Of a stretch of 64,000 nt of DNA, positions 10,486-18,592 are shown in pieces. Made by a program: the position numbers and the translations under genes. Source of the DNA: Planctomycetota bacterium. GTDB lineage: Bacteria; Planctomycetota; UBA1135; UBA2386. The notes under the pieces were generated by a model, which did no database searches, was not told where the DNA came from, and saw nothing but the letters and a program-made list of their open reading frames with translations. The DNA is taken from NCBI GenBank assembly GCA_020638655.1, contig JACKIC010000003.1, forward strand, positions 186,001 through 250,000. Direction: 5' to 3'. Numbering within the stretch: the first letter of the stretch is position 1; every line of letters begins with the position of its first letter.

Positions 10486-13400
10486 TCAGTTGCCGCTGGC
10501 CGGCAGCTCGGCGAGCTCGCGTTCGGTCTTGGCCGCCGCGTCTTCGTCGCCGGCCTGGCGATACAGCTCGATCAACGCGCGGCAGGCGGCTTCGACGCGG
10601 CCGCGGTTGCGCGCGGTGCGGCGGGAATCGAAGGCGAGCCGGTAACCGTCCACCACGCCGCGCTGCGCGGCTGCCGCCGCTGTCGGGGTGCCGAACTCGC
10701 GCTCGGTCGCGACCAGGAGCCCCAGCGTATTGCTGCGCATCACCGCGACCATCGGCGAGTTCGGGTCGTTGCGGTTGGAGCCGCTCGCCAGCGCCGCGGC
10801 GACGCCGTCGCGCGCGCGCTGCGCCATGCGATCGCGCCACGCGGCGTCGTCCTTGGCCGCGCGCGCGCCCTCGAGGGCCAGGCGGGCGACCATCTCCTTG
10901 CCGATCCAGTCGAAGTCCGGGTCCTCGCCGAGCTCGAGGTAGTGCTGCATGCCGTCGAACGCGGTCTGGAACCGCTTGCCGGCGAGGTCGATGCGCACGC
11001 CGAGTTCGGCGAGCTCGCGGCGCTTGTTGAGGATCTGGCCGTTCGCCGGCAGCTTCGGCGCCAGTTCCTGGTGCAGTTGTGCCGCTGCGGCGACCAGCGC
11101 CGCGGCCTGCTCGTGCTCGCCGAGCTGCAGCAGGCTGCGGGCGAGGTTCTCGCGCACGTCGACGACGCGCGCGCCGATCCAGACCGAGTCCGGCTGCCGC
11201 GCGTAGAGCTGTTCGTATCTCTGCAGCGACTCGCGCTGCGCGGCGGCGGCGTCGGCCGGACGCTGCTGCAGCGCGCGCACGTCGCCGCGCATGCGCGCGG
11301 CTTCGGCGAGCAGCTCGTCCCAGCGCTGCGTCGCGGTGCTGGTGTTGTTCTTCGCCAGCTCGTCGGCGCGGGCCAGGGCGCGTTCAGCGTCGCTCCAGTC
11401 GACCTGCATGCCGTAGCGCGCCCGCATCGTGTCGTGGTGGGCGAGGTCGATCACGGCGCGCAGCAGCTGCTCGCGATAGTCGGTGGCCTCGGGGTGCTCG
11501 GCGAGCAGCTGGTCGTAGAGCGGCAACGCCTCGAGCAGCCCGGCGCGCGCCGCGTCCATCTTGCCGAGCCGTTCCTGCGCGAGCGCCGTGTTGACGAGCA
11601 CGACGCCCAGGCCGTAGCGGTGGGCGGGCACGGCGGGGAAGTCGTGCGTGAGCGCGCGCCGCGCGGCGATCGCCGGGGCCAGCTCGTCGACGACGCGCGC
11701 GAACTGCTCGGTGCGGTACCAGACGCCGGCGATCTCGACCATCGAGCTCAGGTAACGCGCCTGCTCGAGCGGGTCGGGGTCGCGTTCGAGCTCGGCCTTG
11801 GTCAGGCCGTGCAGCTGCTCGGCCGCCGCGATCGCCGCCGCGGGGTCGCCGATCTCGACCAGGAACTGGGCGTGTCTCGCCAGGACCCCGAACGCCTCGG
11901 CGAGCAGCGCGCGGTGTTCGGCGGGCGCGGCCAGCACCGGCTCGAGCAGGGCCACGGCCCGCTCGAACAGCGCGCGCGCGGCCGTCGCGTCGTCGCCGCG
12001 GCGGTGCATCGCGACGCGGCCGTAGATGCGGGCGCCGAGCAGGCGCTGGCTCGGCGTCGGCGCGCCGGCCGCGAGCAGCGTCTGCGCGCCGCGGAAGGCC
12101 TCGTCGAGCCGGGCCTCGCACGCGGCGACGGGCTTGCCCAGCGACTCCATCCACAGCGCCTGCGAGAAGGCCAGGTCGACGTCGAGCTGGTGCACCTCGG
12201 TGCGTTCCTGCTGCGACGCGGGCAGCGCGGTGAGGATCTTGCGCGCCTCGACCAGGCTGTTGATTGCCGGTTCGAACTCGCCGAGCTGGGCCTGCACGTT
12301 GCCGAGGCCGGCGAGCGCACGCGCGGTGCGCAGCTGCAGGCGGCGGCCGCCCGACGCGGCGGCGAGCCGGCGGTGCAGCGCCAGCGCCTCGCCGAGCAGC
12401 TCGCGCCGCACCTCCTCCATGCGCGGCACGATGTCGAGCCGGTCCTCGCCGGCCTTGACCATGCGCTCGACGGCCTCGAGCGCGACGTCGAGGCTGGCCT
12501 CGGACTCCTTGGCCTTGGCCATGGCCTCGGAGTAGAAGCCCAGGCTGGTCACCAGGCCGAGCAGCAGCGCCAGCACCACCGCCGCGAACGAGCCGGCCTC
12601 GATGCGGTTGCGGCGCACGAACTTGCGCCAGCGGTACCAGGCGGTGCGCGGGCCCGCGCTGATCGGGTCGTTGCGCAGGTGGCCGCGCAGGTCGGCGGCG
12701 AGGTCCGCGGCCATGCCGTAGCGGCGGTTGCGGTCCTTCTCGATCGCCTTCTGCACGATCCAGTCGAGCTCGCCGCGCAGGCCGCGCGCCAGCGCCGCGG
12801 GGCTGCTGCGCCGCCGCCGCGCGCGCTCGTCGCAGCCGGCGCTGCCGTCGTCGGCGATCGCGCTCGGCGGCGGCGGCTCTTCGTCGCGCAGGATGCGCAG
12901 CAGCTCGCCAGGGCCGGCGCGGCGCAGCCGCTCGGAGGGGAACGGCAGGCGGCCGGTGAGCAACTCGTAGAGCACCACGCCGAGCGCGTGAACGTCGGTG
13001 CGCGTATCGACGTCGATCTCGTTGGCGGCCTGCTCGGGGCTCATGTACTCCGGGGTTCCGACCAGCTTGCCGTGGCCGGTGTAGAGCGTGACGTCGAGCA
13101 GGCGCGGGCCCAGCGACTTGGCGACGCCGAAGTCGATCACGGTCGGCCACGGCTTGCCGTCGCGGTCGCCGACCAGGATGTTCGAGGGCTTGAGGTCGCG
13201 GTGCAGGATGCCCTTCTGGTGCGCGGCGTGCACCGCGTCGCCGACCAGGGCGAGCAGCTCGAGGCGCTGCTCGATGCCGAGCGCACGTTCGTCGCAGTAG
13301 CGCGTGATCGGCTGACCCGCGACGTAGTCCATGCACAGGTACGGACGGCCGTCGGGCGTGGTGCCGGCGTCGAGCACGCGCGCGACGTTGGGGTGATCGA

Positions 13401-13782
13401 GCAGCGCCAGCGCCTGTCGTTCGACGGCGAAGCGCGCCAGCACCTCGCGCGAGTCCATGCCGGGGCGGATCACCTTGATCGCGACCTGCCGGCGCATCGG
13501 CTGCTCCTGCACGGCGAGGTAGACCGAACCGACGGCGCCGCTGCCCAGGCGTCGCAGCACGCGGTACTGCCCGATCTGCACCGGGTCCGGCATCGGCGGC
13601 GCGAGCAGGCCGGCGTCGCGCAGGGCGAGCAGTTGCGCGCGCGCCTCGGTGGCGAGCACGGGGTTGGCGGCGAGCAGCCCTTCGACCGCGCTCTCACCTT
13701 CTTGTTCGAAGGCGAGGATGCAGCGGGTGACGAGGCTGGAGAGGTCGTCGCGATCCGAGGGCGGGGTCAGATCGTGAGGCAT
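10486..13782 (-). CDS. Transmembrane Ser/Thr protein kinase with TPR-like C-terminal region
   Basis: 1098 aa from the ATG at 13782 (MPHDLTPPSD). The Hanks-type kinase domain spans about residues 73-375: glycine loop GSGAVGSVYLA at 80-90, Lys103 in VAIKVI, HRDLKPSN (Asp196), DFG at 217-219 and SPEQ in place of APE. All catalytic residues are present. An RRNRIE stop-transfer region and one membrane helix (AAVVLALLLGLVTSLGFY) follow, then about 650 residues of helical TPR-like repeats outside the membrane. It is encoded 62 nt downstream of an ECF sigma factor on the same strand, the usual planctomycete pairing, so phosphorylation-linked sigma control is likely. Closely related to the kinase at 40225. 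Confidence 0.92.
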   Translation of the reverse strand: MPHDLTPPSDRDDLSSLVTRCILAFEQEGESAVEGLLAANPVLATEARAQLLALRDAGLLAPPMPDPVQIGQYRVLRRLGSGAVGSVYLAVQEQPMRRQVAIKVIRPGMDSREVLARFAVERQALALLDHPNVARVLDAGTTPDGRPYLCMDYVAGQPITRYCDERALGIEQRLELLALVGDAVHAAHQKGILHRDLKPSNILVGDRDGKPWPTVIDFGVAKSLGPRLLDVTLYTGHGKLVGTPEYMSPEQAANEIDVDTRTDVHALGVVLYELLTGRLPFPSERLRRAGPGELLRILRDEEPPPPSAIADDGSAGCDERARRRRSSPAALARGLRGELDWIVQKAIEKDRNRRYGMAADLAADLRGHLRNDPISAGPRTAWYRWRKFVRRNRIEAGSFAAVVLALLLGLVTSLGFYSEAMAKAKESEASLDVALEAVERMVKAGEDRLDIVPRMEEVRRELLGEALALHRRLAAASGGRRLQLRTARALAGLGNVQAQLGEFEPAINSLVEARKILTALPASQQERTEVHQLDVDLAFSQALWMESLGKPVAACEARLDEAFRGAQTLLAAGAPTPSQRLLGARIYGRVAMHRRGDDATAARALFERAVALLEPVLAAPAEHRALLAEAFGVLARHAQFLVEIGDPAAAIAAAEQLHGLTKAELERDPDPLEQARYLSSMVEIAGVWYRTEQFARVVDELAPAIAARRALTHDFPAVPAHRYGLGVVLVNTALAQERLGKMDAARAGLLEALPLYDQLLAEHPEATDYREQLLRAVIDLAHHDTMRARYGMQVDWSDAERALARADELAKNNTSTATQRWDELLAEAARMRGDVRALQQRPADAAAAQRESLQRYEQLYARQPDSVWIGARVVDVRENLARSLLQLGEHEQAAALVAAAAQLHQELAPKLPANGQILNKRRELAELGVRIDLAGKRFQTAFDGMQHYLELGEDPDFDWIGKEMVARLALEGARAAKDDAAWRDRMAQRARDGVAAALASGSNRNDPNSPMVAVMRSNTLGLLVATEREFGTPTAAAAAQRGVVDGYRLAFDSRRTARNRGRVEAACRALIELYRQAGDEDAAAKTERELAELPASGN

Positions 13783-13844
13783 GGCTGACGCGCCATGGTA
13801 AGCGCCTCGGGGCGAACTTGCCGGCCCCTCGCCGCGCTCCCGGG

Positions 13845-14447
13845 TCACGGCTGTACCCGGCCCAACTTCGCCGCCAGCCGGGCGAGCCCCCGCGCCGCGA
13901 GGCTGCGCACCGCTGCCTCGGAGACGCCCATCTGACTGGCGATCTGCGCGTACGAGATGCCGCCGATGCGGCTCAGCAGGACCACCTCCCGCTGGTTGTC
14001 GGGCAGCTCGTGCACCGCCTGCTCGACCCGGTCCAGTTCTTCGCGGGCGCCGGCGTTGCGCGAGGGCGTGATCATCTGCGCGAAGCTGGTCAGCAGCTCG
14101 CGCGCCTCGGCTTCGCTCGGCAGGTTCACCTCGCGCGCCGGGTCGCGCATCGCCATCTTGTGGTAGCGATAGCGGTCGACGACCTTGCGCGAGGCCTGCA
14201 GGAACAGGAAGGCCCGGAACGACTCCTCGTTGGGGAAGTGCAGCCGGGGCTGGTCGAGCAGCACCTCGCGGCAGACCGACTGGGCGAGGTCGCTGATCGA
14301 TTCGCGGGCGGCGAGCGCGCCGCCGACGCGCGCCCGCAGGTAGGCGACCAGCGCCGGCAGGTTGCGCGCGAACAGCTGCTCGAGGGCCGCATCGGGCTCG
14401 GGTCGCGGGTCGCGGTCGGGGCTGGGGCTGTCGCCTGGTTGGCTCAC
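13845..14447 (-). CDS. ECF-type RNA polymerase sigma factor
   Basis: About 200 aa using the GTG at 14447 (VSQPGDSPSPD); no ATG gives a sensible N-terminus, and the longer open frame runs back through the promoter region. Sigma region 2 covers the segment with ISDLAQSVCREVL, FRAFLFLQASRKVVDRYR and nearby residues. Region 4 has LPDNQREVVLLSRIGGISYAQIA followed by the helix-turn-helix MGVSEAAVRSLAARGLARL. It directs RNA polymerase to its own regulon and is co-transcribed with the kinase at 10486. The shared 20-bp upstream motif lies at 14559-14579, 111 nt before the GTG, further than for the other two operons, so the true start could differ. Confidence 0.85.
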   Translation of the reverse strand: MSQPGDSPSPDRDPRPEPDAALEQLFARNLPALVAYLRARVGGALAARESISDLAQSVCREVLLDQPRLHFPNEESFRAFLFLQASRKVVDRYRYHKMAMRDPAREVNLPSEAEARELLTSFAQMITPSRNAGAREELDRVEQAVHELPDNQREVVLLSRIGGISYAQIASQMGVSEAAVRSLAARGLARLAAKLGRVQP

Positions 14448-14558
14448 GTGGTCCTGGTTGGTGGGGTGCGCGGCGGGAGTATCGCCGAAACGGGCCGGGA
14501 ATGGCGGGGCGCCTGCTCGCGCCACCTCGGGGCAGCGAGTTGCGGTGCGCCGGCGTTC

Positions 14559-14579
14559 GCGCATTCTGCGGAATCGTCC
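14559..14579 (-). promoter_or_regulatory. Kinase/sigma operon upstream motif, site 3
   Basis: On the minus strand this reads GACGATTCCGCAGAATGCGC (preceded by G). It matches 14 of 20 positions of the site at 63362-63382 and lies in the divergent gap between two ECF sigma genes. It could be a promoter or a regulator-binding site; the sequence does not decide which. Confidence 0.5.
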
Positions 14580-14659
14580 GGGTCGGATGCGCGTCGGTGG
14601 GGGCCTCAAGATCCGGTGGAAAGGTGAATACCCTGGGCGCGCCCCCGAGACTGAGGAAC

Positions 14660-15211
14660 ATGCCCTTGCCTGCCACCGCCCGGACCGCCGTGCCATCGGC
14701 CCCTTTGCCGCTGGCGCCGTCGATCGAGCGTCAGGCGCGCGGCGTCTGGCGCTACCTGCGCATGCAGGGCGCGGCGCCGGGTGAGGCCGACGACCTCGTG
14801 CAGGAGGCGTTCGTCGTGGCGCTGCAGAAGGGCGCGCTGCGGCTCGAGCCCGCCGCCGCGTTCACGTTCCTGCGGCGCACCGCACGGTTCCTGTTCCTGC
14901 GCCGGCGGCAGGGCGGACTCGAGGCGAACCTGCTGGCCGACGCGGTCGACGAGCTGTGGCAGCGCGACTGCGAGGCCGACGGCGGCGACGGCATGCTCGA
15001 CGCGCTGCGCCGCTGCCTGTCGCGGCTGACCGGCCGCGCGCGCCGCGCGGTCGAACTCAGCTACGGCCTCGTGGGCCACGACCCGGCGAGTCGCGACGAC
15101 GTCGCCGCGGCGCTCGGCCTGCAGCCCAACGGCGTCAAGACCCTGATGCAGCGCGCGCGGCAGCAGCTGCGCGTGTGCATCGAAGCCCGACCTGTGGAGG
15201 ACCGATCATGA
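14660..15211 (+). CDS. ECF-type sigma factor coupled to a membrane propeller protein
   Basis: 183 aa from the ATG at 14660 (MPLPATARTAVPSAP); the open frame upstream is promoter DNA. Region 2 contains GEADDLVQEAFVVALQKG and FTFLRRTARFLFLRRRQ. Region 4 contains LTGRARRAVELSYGLVGHDP followed by the helix-turn-helix DDVAAALGLQPNGVKTLMQRARQQL. This is a normal compact ECF sigma factor. Its TGA overlaps the ATG of the next gene (ATGA at 15208-15211), so the two are translationally coupled. In most ECF pairs the coupled partner is an anti-sigma factor, which is the basis for the inference made for the next gene. Confidence 0.88.
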   Translation: MPLPATARTAVPSAPLPLAPSIERQARGVWRYLRMQGAAPGEADDLVQEAFVVALQKGALRLEPAAAFTFLRRTARFLFLRRRQGGLEANLLADAVDELWQRDCEADGGDGMLDALRRCLSRLTGRARRAVELSYGLVGHDPASRDDVAAALGLQPNGVKTLMQRARQQLRVCIEARPVEDRS

Positions 15212-16299
15212 ACCCCGATCAACGCCTGCGCCAACGCGCTCTCGACCTGCAGCTCGACGCCCTGCTCGGCGAGGCCGCCGGGGTGTTGCCTGCTCCCGAC
15301 CTGACCGAGCGCCTGCGCGCCGCGGTGCTGGCCCACGCGCGTCCCGCGCCGTCGCGCCACCTGCTGCTCGCGGCCGCGCTGCTCGCGCTCGCCGTGGTCG
15401 GCACGCTGTCGTGGTGGCGCAACGCCGAACGCGCCGCGTTCGTGCCGGTGCAGGACCCGCCGCCGGCGTCGCAGGACCCGGTGGCCAAGGACGCGCCCGT
15501 CCAGGACCCGACGCCCAAGCCGCTGCCCAAGCGGTGGGTCACGGTGATCACCGACTACTCCGACAACCACGTCCAGGTCGTCGACCAGGACGGCAAGGTG
15601 GTGCGCGAGCTCGGCGAGATCTACGGCGCGTGGGACGCCGAGCTCCTGCCCAACGGCAACCTGCTGGTCACCGAGTTCTCGGTGAGCCGGGTCCGCGAGA
15701 TCAACCCGAACGGCAACACCGTGTGGGACTTCGAGAACCTCAAGAACCCCTACGTCGCCCAGCGTCTGCCCGACGGCAACACGCTGATCGCCGACACCTT
15801 CGGCGGCCGGGTGATCGAGGTCTCACCCGAGGGGGAGATCGTCTGGGAGTACCTCGGCACGCGACCGTTCGACGCCGAGCGGCTGCCCAACGGCAATACG
15901 CTGATCGCCGACGTGATCGACGACCGCGTCATCGAGGTCGACAAGGACGGCAAGACCGTCTGGCAGCTGCGCGGGGTGCCGAGCGTGCACGACGCCGACC
16001 GTCTGCCCAACGGCAATACGCTGGTGACCCTGCGCCACGCGCACGCGGTGCGGGAGTACGACAAGGACGGCAAGATCGTCTGGGAGCTCACCGGGCTGAG
16101 CAGCCCCAGCGACGCCGACCGCCTGCCGAACGGCAATACGCTCGTCGCCGAGAACACCGTGGTCCGCGAGTTCTCCCCCGACAAGAAGGTCGTGTGGAAG
16201 TGGAACGCGACGTGGGCGGTCGAGGCGAACCGCTACTACTTCGCCGATGCGCCAGAGAAGAAGGGCGACAAGAAGGACGACGTCGGGCGCAAGAAGTGA
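15208..16299 (+). CDS. Single-pass membrane protein with extracytoplasmic PQQ/NHL-like propeller; candidate anti-sigma factor or sensor
   Basis: 363 aa. A short cytoplasmic N-terminus (about residues 1-48, LDALLGEAAGVLPAPDLTER) is followed by a membrane helix (LLLAAALLALAVVGTLSWW), a Pro-rich linker (about 75-110) and five strand repeats with the core RLPNGNTLIAD and a trailing VWE/VWQ about 39-40 residues apart, a beta-propeller outside the membrane. The N-terminus could bind the overlapping sigma factor as an anti-sigma domain does, but no canonical zinc anti-sigma motif is present, so this is inference. At DNA level the repeats are near-identical (CTGCCCAACGGCAATACGCT) at 15883 and 16003. 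The C-terminus is Lys/Asp-rich (KKGDKKDDVGRKK). Confidence 0.78.
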   Translation: MNPDQRLRQRALDLQLDALLGEAAGVLPAPDLTERLRAAVLAHARPAPSRHLLLAAALLALAVVGTLSWWRNAERAAFVPVQDPPPASQDPVAKDAPVQDPTPKPLPKRWVTVITDYSDNHVQVVDQDGKVVRELGEIYGAWDAELLPNGNLLVTEFSVSRVREINPNGNTVWDFENLKNPYVAQRLPDGNTLIADTFGGRVIEVSPEGEIVWEYLGTRPFDAERLPNGNTLIADVIDDRVIEVDKDGKTVWQLRGVPSVHDADRLPNGNTLVTLRHAHAVREYDKDGKIVWELTGLSSPSDADRLPNGNTLVAENTVVREFSPDKKVVWKWNATWAVEANRYYFADAPEKKGDKKDDVGRKK

Positions 16300-16302
16300 C
16301 GC

Positions 16303-17238
16303 TCAGCGCGCGGGCTTCATCAGCACGTCGGCGCGCAGCAGGTGCGGCCCGAAGCGCAGTTGCAGCTCGCCGCGGTCGCGCTGGGCGCGATCGACGGTGA
16401 GTTCGAACTGCAGGCGGCTCGCGGCGACGGGCGCCTGCTCGTGCCGCAGCGGCACGACGAGGCCGCCGCTGGTCTTGCCGGCTTCGTAGGCATCGAGGCG
16501 CTGCCGCCGCACCTGCTGCGCATCGAGCAACACGAGCTCGGGGCCGCGCTCGGCGAGGTGCTGCAGGACGACGTAGTAGAGGCCGATCGGCACCTCGGTG
16601 CCGCCGATCACGAGGTCGATGTTGGTGTCGAGCGTGGTCCAGAAGTTCTCGCCGCAGCGCCAGCGGCTCTTCGCGGGCGCGTTCAGGAACTTCTCGTAGG
16701 CCGGGTTCCAGCGCGGCTGGCCGTGGTCGATGTGCACCTGGCCCGCGGAGTCGAGACCGAACCAGTAGAAGATACGTGTGGCGCCGCGCGCGCTGGTCTC
16801 GGGGTAGGGCGTCTGTTCGCTCGGCACCGGCCCCGCGACCATGCCGCCGCCCGACGGCCGCGCGTCGCTGAAGAACACCAGCAGGTCGAGGTCTTCGGTG
16901 ATGTCGTGGAAGTGGTGCGCCGCACCCGCCGCGACGAACACCACGTCGCCTGCGACCACGTCGCGCGTGGTGCCGTCGGCGGTGAACTTCGCCGCGCCGC
17001 GCAACACCTGGTAGACCTCGTCGCGGTCGTGCGGCTGTTGGCCGTCGGTGCCGCCCTTGGGCAGCCGGTAGCGGCCCAGCGACAGCGTCGGCCGCGACAG
17101 CAGCGGCAGCCACGTCCTGGCCTGGTCGAGGCGGGGTTGCAGCTCGTGGGCCAGCAGCCACTCGACGGCGGCCGGCGGCTTGTTCTGGGCGTGGGCGATC
17201 GCGGTGACGAACAGGGCGGCGAGCGAGGTGCCTCTCAT
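16303..17238 (-). CDS. Secreted cupin plus DUF2911-like protein
   Basis: 311 aa from the ATG at 17238 (MRGTSLAALFVTAIAHAQ, a signal peptide); an in-frame GTG at 17247 is the alternative. The first half is a cupin: HDRDEVYQVLRG and AGDVVFVAAGAAHHFHDI supply the usual His/Glu metal-site motifs. The second half, from about residue 150, resembles DUF2911 (TRIFYWFGLDSAGQVHIDHG, NFWTTLDTNIDLVIGGTEVP, IGLYYVVLQHL). Cupins bind small molecules or catalyse oxygenase/isomerase steps; no substrate can be named. It is convergent with the propeller gene, 3 nt between stop codons. A GTG-started membrane protein lies just beyond, 10 nt upstream of the alternative start. Confidence 0.75.
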   Translation of the reverse strand: MRGTSLAALFVTAIAHAQNKPPAAVEWLLAHELQPRLDQARTWLPLLSRPTLSLGRYRLPKGGTDGQQPHDRDEVYQVLRGAAKFTADGTTRDVVAGDVVFVAAGAAHHFHDITEDLDLLVFFSDARPSGGGMVAGPVPSEQTPYPETSARGATRIFYWFGLDSAGQVHIDHGQPRWNPAYEKFLNAPAKSRWRCGENFWTTLDTNIDLVIGGTEVPIGLYYVVLQHLAERGPELVLLDAQQVRRQRLDAYEAGKTSGGLVVPLRHEQAPVAASRLQFELTVDRAQRDRGELQLRFGPHLLRADVLMKPAR

Positions 17239-17248
17239 CCTGCGCACG

Positions 17249-17563
17249 CTATCCCGCCGGCGGCGCTGCCCGTTCGATCGGGGAACAACTCCCCGGCGCC
17301 GCGGCGACGACGGCGGTACCTGCGGCCGGCCTGCGCAGCGCGCGCACGATCAGCACCAGGCCGAGCACGACGGCGCCGCCCAGCGCGAGCGCAGCGAGCA
17401 GCAGGCCGCCCAGGAACTGGCCGAGCGCATCGCCTAGACCTTCGAAGACTCTCTCGAAGGACGAGCGCATGTCGTTGGGCAGCACCAGCCACCACCAACA
17501 GAACAGGTTGGTCCAGATCCAGGCGGCGAGGAAGATCAGGCATTGCCACAGCAGGTCCCACAC
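17249..17563 (-). CDS. Small membrane protein, two to three hydrophobic segments
   Basis: 104 aa from a GTG at 17563 (WDLLWQCLIFLAAWIWTNLF after the start). One hydrophobic stretch covers about residues 3-28 and another about 45-75 (QFLGGLLLAALALGGAVVLGL), separated by an amphipathic RSSFERVFEGLGDAL segment. The tail is Ala/Pro-rich. Composition and hydrophobic pattern favour this frame over the overlapping alternative in the other minus-strand frame. It ends 10 nt before the GTG and 11 nt before the ATG of the cupin gene, so co-transcription is likely. No family recognised. Confidence 0.55.
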   Translation of the reverse strand: MWDLLWQCLIFLAAWIWTNLFCWWWLVLPNDMRSSFERVFEGLGDALGQFLGGLLLAALALGGAVVLGLVLIVRALRRPAAGTAVVAAAPGSCSPIERAAPPAG

Positions 17564-17603
17564 GGCGGCGCGATCGTAGCCGGCAAGCCGCGTGGCCGTC
17601 GCG

Positions 17604-18140
17604 TCAGGCGATCGCGCGCTGCAGGTTGGCCCGCGCCAGCGGCTCGAGGGCCGCGCCGAACGGCGTGAAGAACAGCCGCGGTCGTTGCAGCATCGCCGCG
17701 AAGAAGGCGCGGCGGCCGGCGGCGAAGTCGGCGTCGGCGACGTGCGCGTACTCGCGCCGGATCGCCTGCGTGTTCGCCTCGAACTCGGGCCACGGCGCCG
17801 CCAGGGACATCAGGTCGAGGTCGAGCACCGGCGCCGAGTCGGGGCTGGTCGGCTCGTGGCGCGCCGTGTCGAGCACGATGCGACCGACGCGTTCGATCTC
17901 GGTGCGCGGCCAGCCCGCGGCGGTCAGTTGCGCGTCGGCCAGCGCGGCGCTGTCCGCCTCGTTGGTCTTGCTGGTCGCGTCGTAGATCGCGTCGTGGAAC
18001 CAGACCGCCATCGTCTGCGCGTCGTCGAGCGGGAACACGCGGCCCGTGTGCAGCATCGCGGCGATGTGCGGCAGCGTGTGGTAGTGGCGGTGCGGTTCGG
18101 CGTAGCGCCGCGTGAGGTCGAGCAGCAGGTCCGTGGTCAC
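17604..18140 (-). CDS. HD-domain metal-dependent phosphohydrolase-like protein
   Basis: 178 aa from a GTG at 18140. The sequence RHYHTLPHI and AVWFHDAIYD gives the His...His-Asp pattern of the HD superfamily, and the downstream VLDTARHEP and LDLDLMSL segments fit the predicted HD phosphohydrolases of the COG4339 type. It is probably a soluble cytoplasmic enzyme acting on a nucleotide or other phosphate ester; the substrate is unknown. It is divergent from the DUF3817 gene, with about 47 nt between starts. Confidence 0.82.
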   Translation of the reverse strand: MTTDLLLDLTRRYAEPHRHYHTLPHIAAMLHTGRVFPLDDAQTMAVWFHDAIYDATSKTNEADSAALADAQLTAAGWPRTEIERVGRIVLDTARHEPTSPDSAPVLDLDLMSLAAPWPEFEANTQAIRREYAHVADADFAAGRRAFFAAMLQRPRLFFTPFGAALEPLARANLQRAIA

Positions 18141-18187
18141 GCGGGCAAGATAACGCGGACTTGTGTCGCCGCAGCAGGCGCTGCACG

Positions 18188-18505
18188 ATGCCCGCGCCGA
18201 TGGCCGATCCCCTGTTGTTCCTGCGCCGCGTCTGCCTGATCGAAGCGGTCTCCTACCTGCTGCTGTGCTTCGTCGCGATGCCGCTCAAGTACTTCTGGGA
18301 CATGCCGCTCGCGGTGCGGGTCATGGGCATGATCCACGGCGTGCTGTTCCTGTTGATGATCTGGTTCCTGCTGCGCGCCCGCATCGAGAAGAACTGGCCG
18401 CCGCGGCGCCTGTGGCTCGTGTTCGGCGCGTCGTTCGTCTGGTTCTGGCCGTTCTTCCTCGACCGCCACGTGCGGCAGTGGATCGCCGAGACGCCGGCCG
18501 GCTGA
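18188..18505 (+). CDS. DUF3817 family membrane protein
   Basis: 105 aa from the ATG at 18188 (MPAPMADPLL); an ATG at 18200 is also possible. Three hydrophobic segments are visible: LIEAVSYLLLCFVAMPLKYF, VMGMIHGVLFLLMIWFLL and LWLVFGASFVWFWPFFL. The arrangement FLRRVCLIEAVSYLLL...KYFWDMPLAVRVMGMIHG is characteristic of DUF3817, an integral membrane family of unknown role that is sometimes encoded near transporters. It is divergent from the HD hydrolase. Confidence 0.82.
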   Translation: MPAPMADPLLFLRRVCLIEAVSYLLLCFVAMPLKYFWDMPLAVRVMGMIHGVLFLLMIWFLLRARIEKNWPPRRLWLVFGASFVWFWPFFLDRHVRQWIAETPAG

Positions 18506-18592
18506 CCCGGCTCGCCGCTACCCACAACGAGTGGTCGGCATGGGCTCAATGGCGCACCGCGCCGCGGCCGCGGGGCCCATATCGTGCTGGTC

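Noticed and set aside
15646..16160. Regularly spaced DNA repeats in the sensor gene, first considered as an array of non-coding repeats
   Set aside because: Spacing of 117-120 nt equals 39-40 codons and matches propeller blades; the frame is intact.
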